Position numbers and translations under genes: made by a program
Part shown: in pieces, positions 43,884 through 52,403 of the stretch
How the letters are laid out: each line of letters begins with the position of its first letter
Numbering within the stretch: position 1 is the first letter of the stretch
Notes under the pieces: generated by a model
Database searches by the model: none
Told to the model about the DNA's origin: nothing
The model's input: only the letters and a program-made list of their open reading frames with translations
Assembly: GCF_051251695.1 (NCBI RefSeq)
Contig: NZ_JBPOEU010000004.1
Span: forward strand, 109,553-173,552
Direction of reading: 5' to 3'
DNA from: Maritalea sp051251695
GTDB lineage: Bacteria; Pseudomonadota; Alphaproteobacteria; Rhizobiales; Devosiaceae
DNA length: 64,000 bases

Positions 43884-44950
43884 TATCCCAGCGCCGCTTG
43901 CAATTCAGCTGTAATTTGATCGCGATTTAGCGGTGCTTGACCAATAACCACTAAAGATGTGCCGCGCTTGTCTGCTTCATTCCAAGGCCGATCAAAATAG
44001 GTATCAATACGCGGACCAACGGCTTGAAGCGACAATCGTGCTGGCGCATCTTTGATGGCTGCAAAGCCCTTAAGGCGCAAGATATCATGTTTGCGGATAA
44101 CGCTTTCAACTGCATCATTGAGATGTTTTTTGCTCGCCACTTCCGGCAGAAAAATCGAGAAGCTATCAAAATCATCGTGTTCATGGTTGTGGTGATGGTG
44201 ACCATCGCCCTCAGCCGCATGGTGGCGTTCATGGTGGGACATGCGCCCTTCCATATCCAATTCAGATTCACTCTCAATACCCAAGAGCGCGGCCATGTTG
44301 ATTTCACCCTTTTGGGTGCGCACCAATTTAACGCCATCGCGAAGGTGTTTGCGTAATTCCGCTTCGACTTCATTGAGTTTATCTTCCTCAACCAAATCAG
44401 ATTTGTTGAGCAAGATCAGATCAGCGCAGACCAATTGATCTTCAAACAATTCACCCATTGGGGTGTCGTGGTCGAGCATCTCATCGGACTGGCGTTGAGC
44501 ATCAACGGCTTTTTCGTCGGATGCAAAGCGACCCTCAGCTAATGCAGAAGCATCCGCCACTGTCACCACGCCATCGACCGTTACGTCGGCTTTGATTTCA
44601 GGCCAGTTGAACGCGCGCACCAATGGTTGGGGCAGTGCCAATCCAGATGTTTCAATGACAATGTGATCAGGCCGGGGGTCACGCGCTAAAAGCTGCGTGA
44701 TGGTTGGGATAAAATCTTCAGCCACGGTGCAACAGATACAGCCATTGGCCAGTTCCACCATATCTGTTTCGTCGCATGCTTCGTCGCCGCAACCTTTTAG
44801 GACGTCGCGATCAACGCCAACATCGCCAAATTCATTGATGATCAGCGCAATGCGCTTGCCCTTGGCATTATTCAGAACGTGCCGCACGAGTGTGGTTTTG
44901 CCTGCGCCCAAAAAGCCAGTAATAACCGTTGCCGGAATTTTCGAATTCAT
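43883..44950 (-). CDS. cobW: CobW-type GTPase metallochaperone
   Basis: A 355-residue COG0523 GTPase. The P-loop GFLGAGKTTL is at 12-21, the metal-site motif GCICC near 70-74, and NKSDL supplies guanine specificity. A His-rich insert (HHERHHAAEGDGHHHHNHEH) follows the G domain, then the CobW C-terminal domain. It is expected to load or deliver cobalt to CobN, encoded directly downstream. It is first in the operon behind a cobalamin riboswitch. Confidence 0.94.
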   Translation of the reverse strand: MNSKIPATVITGFLGAGKTTLVRHVLNNAKGKRIALIINEFGDVGVDRDVLKGCGDEACDETDMVELANGCICCTVAEDFIPTITQLLARDPRPDHIVIETSGLALPQPLVRAFNWPEIKADVTVDGVVTVADASALAEGRFASDEKAVDAQRQSDEMLDHDTPMGELFEDQLVCADLILLNKSDLVEEDKLNEVEAELRKHLRDGVKLVRTQKGEINMAALLGIESESELDMEGRMSHHERHHAAEGDGHHHHNHEHDDFDSFSIFLPEVASKKHLNDAVESVIRKHDILRLKGFAAIKDAPARLSLQAVGPRIDTYFDRPWNEADKRGTSLVVIGQAPLNRDQITAELQAALG

Positions 44951-45017
44951 TTTGTTCCTTCTCCGTCCGCCCGACGGGTTTCATAGGTATGTGTGTGCGC
45001 AAAATGCGCATTCGTCA

Positions 45018-45208
45018 TGTGGCAGGTCTCCTGGCTCGCGATTCGAACAATGCTTTTCCGCCTTCCCGACTTTTCAGCCAGTGGCAATTGGCATAAGCAT
45101 CTCATCGCTTACAGTTGCGGGGGCAGCCATGGTTTTGGTCCCTTTTGGGTACGCCGCACCATGTTCCCTTTTCATCCCATCAGCGCACTACGCTGGCGAG
45201 AACCACGT
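45018..45208 (-). ncRNA. cobalamin riboswitch controlling cobW-cobN-cobO
   Basis: On the minus strand the leader shows AAAAGGGAACATGGTGCGG, then CCATGGCTG, the hallmark B12-box-type CCCCCGCAACTGTAAGCG, CCACTGGC..GGGAAGGCG and the closing GCCAGGAGACCTGCC. These are the conserved core blocks in order. It ends about 70 bp before the cobW ATG. It should lower cobW-cobN-cobO expression when adenosylcobalamin is abundant. Confidence 0.95.
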
Positions 45209-45238
45209 GGGTGATGTGACATTAAAGAGCGAGCGGCG

Positions 45239-45934
45239 TCAATCGCCAGATTGTAGCCGACCACGTATCATTTGATTTTTACCTGCATGGCCGGGGGATT
45301 TTTCGACCTCAAATCCAGCGGCTTTCAGATTGCGGCGCACCCAAACCGCAACAGTGTAAGTCGCCAAGGTGCCATTGATGTTGGTTTTTTTGGCAAGGGC
45401 GTTCATCAAACCCTCTTCCCACATTTCAGGGTTTTTTGATGGGGAAAATCCATCCAAAAACCATGCGTCTGCTTTATGTTGCCAAGAGGGAAGTTGTTCA
45501 CGCGCATCGCCCACCGACAATTGAAAACTTGTCTGGTCATCTAGTTTGATCAATTCGCCTTTCAATGCATTTGGCCAGTGCTTAACTAGAATTTTGCAAT
45601 ACTCTTCCAACATGGGCCAAGGACCGATGGCGCGTTGGATTTGGTCGGCGCTCATTGGATAAAGCTCAAAGGACGTGAAATGCAATTGCTGGCCGGGTTG
45701 GCGCAATTCACACCATTGTCGCCACGTTTCAAGTAAGTTTAACCCAGTTCCAAATCCCAATTCGCCGATGGAAAATCGGGTCGCTTCCAGCCAACGCTTT
45801 TGAACGTTATTACCTTTCAAAAATACGTGGTCACACTCTAGGCGACCATCATTGTGGGAAAAGAAATGATCGTTAAACTGGGGCGAAAATGGCCGGTCAT
45901 TTTCATGCCATTCAAGATTGTTTTCTTTGGTCAT
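45239..45934 (-). CDS. mnmD: tRNA 5-methylaminomethyl-2-thiouridine methyltransferase (MnmD)
   Basis: A 231-residue SAM-dependent methyltransferase equal to the N-terminal domain of E. coli MnmC. FSIGELGFGTGLNLLETWRQ carries the SAM motif, and DAWFLDGFSPSKNPEMWEEG is the family signature. It finishes the mnm5s2U34 modification of wobble uridine. The oxidoreductase half is absent here; a candidate partner gene begins at 47045. It lies between two riboswitch-controlled cobalt units but has no visible link to them. Confidence 0.92.
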   Translation of the reverse strand: MTKENNLEWHENDRPFSPQFNDHFFSHNDGRLECDHVFLKGNNVQKRWLEATRFSIGELGFGTGLNLLETWRQWCELRQPGQQLHFTSFELYPMSADQIQRAIGPWPMLEEYCKILVKHWPNALKGELIKLDDQTSFQLSVGDAREQLPSWQHKADAWFLDGFSPSKNPEMWEEGLMNALAKKTNINGTLATYTVAVWVRRNLKAAGFEVEKSPGHAGKNQMIRGRLQSGD

Positions 45935-46008
45935 ATGTTACCAGCTGTCACAAAAAAGGGGCGGCACCAATTTGGCGCGCGCCCCCAAAACTTTGAATTT
46001 ATCAATCT

Positions 46009-46686
46009 TTACGCAGATGCATAAAGGCGTTTTTCAAACAGGCCGTTATCTTTCAAACCGCTCAGTGTTTTCACACCTGCCAGAACGGCGAGGTCCACAA
46101 GTGGCTCAATGATGATGACGCTCATATATGCTGCGCCAAACGTCAGTGTGTTCGCCATGTTCGCTGCGCCAAAACCTTGGCCGTAAAATGCCCAGAACAT
46201 AACCCAAGCCACAATACCGCCCTGATATAGCGTTGAAAGCTGCAACGCCTGGCCGTAACCAATGTCTTTATAAGCTGTTTTTGCTGGAATGATTTTTTGC
46301 GCGATTGCCGCCATGGCGAACAATGGCACAAGCAACGTTGTTACGTTCATGCCGAACTGAGGTAGATCAATCGGCGCAAACAGCATGCCTTGCAACAGAA
46401 GACCAGCCATCAGGCCAATCGCCGCTGGAGCAGCACCAAAAAGCAAAAACAGGGTTGAGCCCATAATCAAGTGAACTTCAGAAACGCCAACCGGGTGATG
46501 TGGCAGCACTTGGAAATAGAAGAAGACCATCGCCGTTGTCAGCACGGAGCGAACGGCGAGCGACATTGCACCATCTGTTTTCACCATGTCCCAGGCCAAT
46601 TTAGCTGAATAGCCCAAAGCGCCAGTGGCGGTTGCGTAGCTTAAAGTGATTTTAGCACCATCAACGATGCTTGGTTCGATATGCAT
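46009..46686 (-). CDS. cbiM: CbiM-like cobalt ECF transporter permease
   Basis: A 225-residue membrane protein starting MHIEPSIVDGAK at ATG 46686, preceded by AGGAAC. The N-terminal Met-His, which in CbiM/NikM forms part of the metal site, is kept. About six hydrophobic segments follow, including VHLIMGSTLFLLFGAAPAAI. A ten-residue longer start at 46716 would bury the N-terminal His and is rejected. No CbiN, CbiQ or CbiO gene is adjacent. The preceding cobalamin riboswitch supports cobalt as substrate. Confidence 0.85.
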   Translation of the reverse strand: MHIEPSIVDGAKITLSYATATGALGYSAKLAWDMVKTDGAMSLAVRSVLTTAMVFFYFQVLPHHPVGVSEVHLIMGSTLFLLFGAAPAAIGLMAGLLLQGMLFAPIDLPQFGMNVTTLLVPLFAMAAIAQKIIPAKTAYKDIGYGQALQLSTLYQGGIVAWVMFWAFYGQGFGAANMANTLTFGAAYMSVIIIEPLVDLAVLAGVKTLSGLKDNGLFEKRLYASA

Positions 46687-46778
46687 AATCGAGTTGTTCC
46701 TAAAACGTCGTCGCACATTCCCCGTGCGTACGAGTTAATTATCGAGCGACCAAAACAGGTCACCGGTTTATCACTTAA

Positions 46779-46975
46779 GGCCGGTCTCCGGACTTATGAG
46801 TGGAGCGCTTGTCTCCGGACCGATCGCCTTCCCACGAAAACGCAGTGGCTTTTTGATCGGCTTTTCTCATCTACCGTTGCGGGGGCAGTGTTGGACTTGT
46901 TCCCCTATTTGGGTCGAGCGCACCAACTTCCCGTTTCATCCATTGGCATTAGCTTGTAACGCCAAATGGACACCT
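46779..46975 (-). ncRNA. cobalamin riboswitch controlling cbiM
   Basis: On the minus strand the leader shows CATTTGGC..GCCAATG, ACGGGAAGTTGGTGCG, GACCCAAATAGGGG, the core CTGCCCCCGCAACGGTA, CCACTGCG..CGTGGGAAGGCG and the closing GTCCGGAGACCGGCC. All conserved blocks are present in order. It lies about 95 bp upstream of the cbiM ATG and should shut down cobalt uptake when cobalamin is plentiful. Confidence 0.95.
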
Positions 46976-47044
46976 GAAGTAAACCGAACCTAAAAACTGC
47001 ACCAACGCTTGTCAATGAAGATTGGATGTGATCAACCCAAAACA

Positions 47045-48187
47045 ATGAGTAATTCAGACACCAAAAATTATGATTTGGCGATTATCGGCGGCGGTGTTGT
47101 CGGGCTTTGGTGTGCCTACCTCGCCAAACAAGCTGGATTGCGCACCGTTTTGTTTGAAGCCAACAAAATTGCGTCCGGTGCCAGCGGGGGATTGTTGGGC
47201 GCTTTGATGCCGCATATGCCGACCCAATGGTATGAGAAAAAGCAATTCCAGTTCGAAGCGCTGATTGACCTTGAAACGATGGTGGCGGCGCTAGAAGCAG
47301 AAACGCAAATTGATTGCGGATATGCCCGCGTAGGTCGGATTTTGCCCATGAGCCGTCCTGAACATGAGATTGAGGCCAAGCAGAAATGTGATGCTGCCGC
47401 CATTCAATGGGCAAGTGCGCCGAAACATTACGAGATGAGCGTTATTTCGCATCCAACGCACGAAAATTGGCCCCATGCCGACATGATGCCCAATGGCGCA
47501 ACGATTGATGATTTCTCAGCCCGCATCAATCCACGTGGGGTGACGGATGCTTTACACAAATCCATTGCTGGTTTTGTCGACATTTTTGAACACACATCCG
47601 TTGAACTGTCCAAAGACAAAAAACTGATCTTGCCTGACGGCAGTGCCGTTGCGGCAAATGACATTATTGTCACCGCTGGCATCAACTCATTCGAATTGCT
47701 CGAACCATTTGTTCCCTCCCTTTCGGGCCGCCCGATAAAAGGGCAAGCCGCGATGCTAGACACCAAACTTGATCCAAACCTGCCGGTGGTGCATCAAAAT
47801 GGGGTCTATCTCATCGTGCATAATGACGGGCGAACAGCCGTGGGCAGTACGTCAGAGCGCGAGTTTGAAGATGGGTTTACCACCGATCATTTGCTTGAAA
47901 ATGTCATCGAGCAGGCGCGGCAGATTTGCCCACTGGTTGGCGACGCGCCGGTGGTCGAAAGATGGGCAAGCTTGCGCATGCAGCCCTATGGGCGCGATCC
48001 ATTGGTTGGGCCTGTGCCCGATCACGATGGCATACACATTTGCACTGGCGGGTTCAAAATCACCTTTGGGATTGCCCATCGGATGGCACAGGCTGTGTTG
48101 GCCCCAATTGCAGGAAACACTCCAATTGACCTGCCGCCTAGTTTTCAAGTCGCAAATAGAGTTAATCATATATTTACACCGACTTAG
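47045..48187 (+). CDS. FAD-dependent oxidoreductase (DAO family; possible MnmC2)
   Basis: A 380-residue flavoprotein with the N-terminal dinucleotide fold YDLAIIGGGVVGLWCAYLAK, the ASGASGGLLGALMPHMP segment typical of glycine-oxidase and MnmC C-terminal domains, and a C-terminal GRDPLVGPVPDHDGIHICTG. I choose ATG 47045 (MSNSDTKN) because the longer start has no homologous feature. The proximity of mnmD suggests it may be the oxidoreductase half of a split MnmC. A D-amino-acid or glycine oxidase role is the alternative. Confidence 0.75.
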   Translation: MSNSDTKNYDLAIIGGGVVGLWCAYLAKQAGLRTVLFEANKIASGASGGLLGALMPHMPTQWYEKKQFQFEALIDLETMVAALEAETQIDCGYARVGRILPMSRPEHEIEAKQKCDAAAIQWASAPKHYEMSVISHPTHENWPHADMMPNGATIDDFSARINPRGVTDALHKSIAGFVDIFEHTSVELSKDKKLILPDGSAVAANDIIVTAGINSFELLEPFVPSLSGRPIKGQAAMLDTKLDPNLPVVHQNGVYLIVHNDGRTAVGSTSEREFEDGFTTDHLLENVIEQARQICPLVGDAPVVERWASLRMQPYGRDPLVGPVPDHDGIHICTGGFKITFGIAHRMAQAVLAPIAGNTPIDLPPSFQVANRVNHIFTPT

Positions 48188-48383
48188 ATAACGCTGCGGC
48201 GTAAAATTCTACTCGCTTTATTAACCCTTTTGGCAGCAAGAGCGCCGATTTGGCCTCTCCTCAGCCGCACTTTAACCGCTCATTTACAGCTTACGCGCCT
48301 TTATCGTTCTGGAAAGATATAGGTGGGTCAAACCCATCCTTTACAAAGTTTTCTGGGTAATGCCGGACTTAAAGGAGAAAATT
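48188..48383. promoter_or_regulatory. intergenic promoter region, no gene seen
   Basis: This 196-bp gap precedes the JmjC-like gene. It ends in a strong AAGGAG ribosome site at 48372-48377, six bases before ATG 48384. I see no repeat, riboswitch core or RNA gene in it. Confidence 0.4.
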
Positions 48384-49331
48384 ATGGGACGCTGGACACA
48401 AGTTGATAAAGGCGGCGCTGACAATTTTGGCAAGGGCCAAGTCAGCATTCAACATAAGCTAAATGATAGTGGGTTTTTCACCGATGAAGCATTGGCTGAA
48501 TTGATCGAAAAATATCCGCGCGAATATTACATGCTCAACACCATGACGAAAGTTGGTGAAGAGAAAGTTTGGCGCAGTGGCGACAAGGGCGACCTAACGG
48601 GCGCTGAAATTGTTAAAGCCATTCACGATGGTCAAGTTTGGATGTGCCTACGTCGCTTTGACGTTGTAGCCCCAGAATATCATCAATTGATCGACGATTC
48701 ATTTGAAGAGCTTGAAGAAGGCAACCCGAAGCTTAAAACTTTTAAGCGTGAATCGAGCCTTTTGATCTCATCACCTAATGCACGGGTGTTCTATCACACA
48801 GACATTCCGTTTATCTGCCTATGGCATTTGCGCGGCAAAAAGCGCGTTTGGCTTTATGATGCGGATAACAAAGCGCATTTGCCTGACGAAACGCTTGAGG
48901 GCGTAATCTTACGGGAAACCGAAGAAGAAGTGGCGTATGACGCTGAATGGGATAAAGAAGCCCAAAGCGTTTTGTTGGAACCGGGTCAGGCCCTTTCTTG
49001 GGAACTGAACGCACCACACCGTGTGGACAATGTTGAAGGTCTCAACGTTTCGATCACGACCGAGTTTTTCACCCCAGAAGCCCAGCGCAAATATGGTGTT
49101 TATTACACCAACGGGTACATGCGCCGCTATATGGGCATGGAGCCAAAATCAACTGAAACAGATGGTTTGGGCGCTTACGCAAAATGCGCTGCCGCATTGG
49201 GCATCAAGAAATTGGGCCTTCTAAAAGGCAAAGAACGCAAGATGATGTGTTCCTTCACAATGGACAAAAATGATCTAACAAAGATCATTGATATCCCTGC
49301 CAACGAGCAGTGGGAAATCAAACAAGCCTAA
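48384..49331 (+). CDS. JmjC/cupin-like iron-dependent protein, often annotated as transcriptional regulator
   Basis: A 315-residue protein whose middle region RVFYHTDIPFICLWHLRGKK (about 136-155) has a His-x-Asp pair. APHRVDNVEG about 70 residues later supplies a second His. This is the 2-His-1-carboxylate layout of 2-oxoglutarate/Fe(II) oxygenases of the JmjC/cupin_8 type. There is no helix-turn-helix. The start is fixed by AAGGAG six bases before ATG 48384. A hydroxylase or demethylase-like role is inferred; the substrate is unknown. Confidence 0.7.
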   Translation: MGRWTQVDKGGADNFGKGQVSIQHKLNDSGFFTDEALAELIEKYPREYYMLNTMTKVGEEKVWRSGDKGDLTGAEIVKAIHDGQVWMCLRRFDVVAPEYHQLIDDSFEELEEGNPKLKTFKRESSLLISSPNARVFYHTDIPFICLWHLRGKKRVWLYDADNKAHLPDETLEGVILRETEEEVAYDAEWDKEAQSVLLEPGQALSWELNAPHRVDNVEGLNVSITTEFFTPEAQRKYGVYYTNGYMRRYMGMEPKSTETDGLGAYAKCAAALGIKKLGLLKGKERKMMCSFTMDKNDLTKIIDIPANEQWEIKQA

Positions 49332-49354
49332 TGTTTGAATTGATACAGTTTTTG

Positions 49355-49385
49355 AAGGCTGGCCATCGTGCCAGCCTTTTTTATT
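49355..49385 (+). terminator. intrinsic terminator after the JmjC-like gene
   Basis: A perfect nine-pair stem AAGGCTGGC-catcgt-GCCAGCCTT (49355-49378) runs directly into a T-rich tail. It sits 23 bp beyond the stop and separates this gene from the iron operon. Confidence 0.9.
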
Positions 49386-49410
49386 GCCGTTAGGAACATT
49401 TTCCGCCAAA

Positions 49411-49427
49411 CTTAGAACCATTCTAAG
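49411..49427. promoter_or_regulatory. Irr/ICE-like iron-control box
   Basis: CTTAGAA-CCA-TTCTAAG is a perfect 7-bp inverted repeat. It closely matches the iron control element bound by Irr in rhizobia (TTTAGAA-N3-TTCTAAA type). It lies 137 bp upstream of the first imelysin gene, in the only intergenic region that can drive the four-gene iron operon. Confidence 0.65.
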
Positions 49428-49563
49428 CTATTGAATATTATGTTGATTTTATATCTGGATTATGCAACTCCACTTAAATTGCTGCTGAAACACTGATTTC
49501 AACAGTGTAAAAAATTTAACAGAGTAAATTGGAGCATTGGCAGTTTGGCGCCGATGAGATCAG

Positions 49564-50841
49564 ATGAAAAAAAATCATATTCTAACCACAGCAGGTGCCT
49601 TGGCTTGCCTTTTGACATCGAGCGCGTTTGCCGACGGTCACCACGATGTTAAAGGCGTGCTTTCCAACTACGCGAACATCGCCCACGCAGGTTATGAAGA
49701 CAGCTTGATCACCGCGAGATCACTTGATGCAGCGATTGACAAATTGCTGGCTGAACCAACTTCAGCCAACCTCAACGCGGCACGCGCCGCATGGTTGGCC
49801 GCTCGGGTGCCATACCAACAAACTGAAGCCTACCGCTTCGGCAATCCAATTGTTGACGCGTGGGAAGGCAAAGTAAACGCGTGGCCACTTGATGAAGGTC
49901 TGATCGATTATGTTGACCTTGGCTATTATGGCGCAGAAAGCGACGAAAACGCATTGTTCACCGCAAACGTGATTGCCAATAGTGAAGTCATGATCAATGG
50001 CGAAAAAGTCACCATTGAAAAAATCACCGCTGACGTTATCGCAAACGAGCTGCACGAAGCAGGCGAAGTTGAATCTAACGTCGCCTCTGGCTATCACGCC
50101 ATCGAGTTTTTGCTTTGGGGCCAAGATTTAAACGGCACTGGACCTGGCGCAGTCAATCGCCCAGCAACTGACTTTGATGTTGCAAATTGCACTGGCGGCA
50201 ATTGTGATCGCCGTCGCGATTACCTTAAGGCCGCATCAGAACTCACCATTGCAGACTTGGAAGAAATGGTTGCGAACTGGGCCGATAATGGCGCGGCACG
50301 CGAAACCGTTCTTGCAGCACAGGATAATTCTGGCCTTTCCACAATTCTAACAGGAATGGGTTCGCTTTCTTACGGTGAACTCGCTGGCGAGCGCATGAAA
50401 CTTGGCCTATTGGTGCATGATCCAGAAGAAGAGCATGACTGCTTTTCTGACAACACCCACAACTCCCATTTCTACGACGCCAAAGGCATCCAAAATGTCT
50501 ATTTGGGCAGCTACACAAGGGTAGATGGTTCTGTGGTTTCCGGCCCATCATTGGCTGATTTCGTCGCGCATATTGATGCGGACCTAGACGCAGAACTTCG
50601 CGGCAAATTGGATGCCACCATGGGTTCAATGCAAGTGATGGTTGATCGCGCAGCAACCGAAAGCTACGACCAGATGATCGGCGAAGGCAACGAAGGCGGC
50701 AACGCCGTTGTGCAAGCGGCCATCAACGCTTTGGTTGACCAAACACGATCTATAGAGCGTGTCGTGGCCAAACTAGAACTAGGCGAAGTCGCTATTGAAG
50801 GTTCAGACAGCTTGGACAATCCAAACGCTGTTTTTGAATAA
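49564..50841 (+). CDS. imelysin-family iron-regulated lipoprotein-like/periplasmic protein
   Basis: A 425-residue secreted imelysin of the IrpA/ICMP type. There is a signal peptide at 1-23 (ending SSAFADG). The family motif GxHxxE occurs as SGYHAIEFLLWGQDL near residues 178-192, and the protein contains two four-helix units. Family members are iron-regulated and linked to ferrous iron uptake; proteolysis is disputed. It heads the operon imelysin, di-haem oxidase, imelysin, DUF1513. No lipobox Cys is evident. Confidence 0.92.
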   Translation: MKKNHILTTAGALACLLTSSAFADGHHDVKGVLSNYANIAHAGYEDSLITARSLDAAIDKLLAEPTSANLNAARAAWLAARVPYQQTEAYRFGNPIVDAWEGKVNAWPLDEGLIDYVDLGYYGAESDENALFTANVIANSEVMINGEKVTIEKITADVIANELHEAGEVESNVASGYHAIEFLLWGQDLNGTGPGAVNRPATDFDVANCTGGNCDRRRDYLKAASELTIADLEEMVANWADNGAARETVLAAQDNSGLSTILTGMGSLSYGELAGERMKLGLLVHDPEEEHDCFSDNTHNSHFYDAKGIQNVYLGSYTRVDGSVVSGPSLADFVAHIDADLDAELRGKLDATMGSMQVMVDRAATESYDQMIGEGNEGGNAVVQAAINALVDQTRSIERVVAKLELGEVAIEGSDSLDNPNAVFE

Positions 50842-50848
50842 GCGAAAC

Positions 50849-50870
50849 GGGGCTGCTGCAAAGCGGCCCC
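50849..50870 (+). other. intercistronic stem-loop between imelysin and di-haem genes
   Basis: GGGGCTGCT-gcaa-AGCGGCCCC folds with one mismatch per arm. No T-run follows. It is more likely an mRNA stability or processing element that raises the level of the first gene than a full terminator. Confidence 0.5.
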
Positions 50871-50888
50871 TATCCTATTGGAGTTAAA

Positions 50889-52403
50889 ATGAACCGCAGC
50901 ATTTTGGCATGGGTCGCAACGTTTCCATTATTGCTTGGGCTTGCGGTCGCACAAGAGAACAACTTTGCTCGAGACGATCTTTCACCCAAAGATCGCAGCC
51001 GAGTTGAACAAGTCACCGCGCCAACTGATGACTTTTCTAAAGCTGAGCGCTTTGAAAACATGCAGGGCGGGAATGCGACTTCGCGCAAGCTGGTTTCCAA
51101 AGATTCATTTTCTCAATTTTCTGCAAACCTCACGTTTGAAGAAGAAGAGCAGTTCAAACTGGGCAATGCTTTTTTCGATAAATTGTGGGTCTCCTCACCC
51201 GCTTCCACTTTTGCCTCGGACGGGTTGGGGCCGTTGTTTAATGCAAGAGCGTGTCAGTCATGCCATCTCAAAGACGGGCGCGGCCATCCGCCGGCCAACG
51301 TACAAGACAGCCGAATATCGATGTTCCTGCGCCTCTCAGTTCCACCAAGGACTGAAGAAGAAAAAGCAAAAATTTCTTCCGGCGAAGTGCAAGTTATTGA
51401 AGAGCCAACTTATGGCCGTCAGCTGCAAGATTTGGCGGTTCCTGGCTTGCCTGCTGAAGGCAAAATGCAAATTGCCTATGAAGAAGTTCCCGTTACGCTG
51501 GGCGATGGTACAATCATCAATTTGCGCAAACCAACTTATTCGATCACTGACCTACAATATGGCGCTATGGACCCTAAGGTGATGATGTCGCCGCGCGTCG
51601 CACCGCAAATGATCGGGCTCGGTTTGCTCGAACAAATTCACCCTAGTGACTTGCTAGCCAACACGGACCCAAACGACACGAATAGTGATGGCATTTCGGG
51701 CAAAGTGAGTTGGGTTTATTATCCGGGTCAAGACAAACAAATCGGACGGTTCGGCCACAAGGCTTCCCACGCCACAGTACGTGCCCAGAGCGCTGGCGCA
51801 TTTGCTGGCGACCTTGGATTATCAACGCCTGATGTGCCTAAACATTGGGGCGAATGCACGAGCAATCAAGCCGCTTGCCTTGCAGCACCAAACGGCGTGC
51901 AAACATCACAAGGCGATACTGAAGTGCCAGATCCGATATTGGCATTGGTTAGTTTTTATTCGGAAAACTTAGCCGTGCCCTTGCGACGCGACGTCAATGA
52001 TCCAGATGTATTGCACGGCAAAGAACTATTTTATCAAACTGGCTGTTCAAGTTGCCATACGCCCAAATATGTCACCCGACGAGATGCCCCAAATAAAGCC
52101 CAACAGTTCCAGTTGATTTGGCCCTACTCTGATTTACTGCTGCATGATATGGGCGAAGGCCTTGCCGATAATCGACCAGTAGGCGACGCAAATGGGCGCG
52201 AATGGAAAACGCCGCCCTTGTGGGGGATTGGCCTCACCAAAATTGTTTCCGGCCACACGCAATTCTTGCATGACGGCCGAGCGCGCAATCTGTTGGAAGC
52301 CATATTATGGCATGGTAGTGAAGCACAAACCGCACGTGACAAAGTTGCTGATATGAATAGAATTGACCGGACCTCGCTTATCCGCTTTTTGGACTCCCTA
52401 TGA
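50889..52403 (+). CDS. di-haem c-type oxidoreductase (DUF1111, thiol oxidoreductase-like)
   Basis: A 504-residue periplasmic protein with a signal peptide (1-21, ending AVAQ). There are two c-type haem sites, CQSCH near residue 122 and CSSCH near 384. It belongs to the di-haem oxidoreductase family related to MauG-like peroxidases. In imelysin operons it probably supplies redox chemistry for ferrous/ferric iron during uptake. It overlaps the second imelysin gene by 4 bp (ATGA). Confidence 0.9.
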   Translation: MNRSILAWVATFPLLLGLAVAQENNFARDDLSPKDRSRVEQVTAPTDDFSKAERFENMQGGNATSRKLVSKDSFSQFSANLTFEEEEQFKLGNAFFDKLWVSSPASTFASDGLGPLFNARACQSCHLKDGRGHPPANVQDSRISMFLRLSVPPRTEEEKAKISSGEVQVIEEPTYGRQLQDLAVPGLPAEGKMQIAYEEVPVTLGDGTIINLRKPTYSITDLQYGAMDPKVMMSPRVAPQMIGLGLLEQIHPSDLLANTDPNDTNSDGISGKVSWVYYPGQDKQIGRFGHKASHATVRAQSAGAFAGDLGLSTPDVPKHWGECTSNQAACLAAPNGVQTSQGDTEVPDPILALVSFYSENLAVPLRRDVNDPDVLHGKELFYQTGCSSCHTPKYVTRRDAPNKAQQFQLIWPYSDLLLHDMGEGLADNRPVGDANGREWKTPPLWGIGLTKIVSGHTQFLHDGRARNLLEAILWHGSEAQTARDKVADMNRIDRTSLIRFLDSL

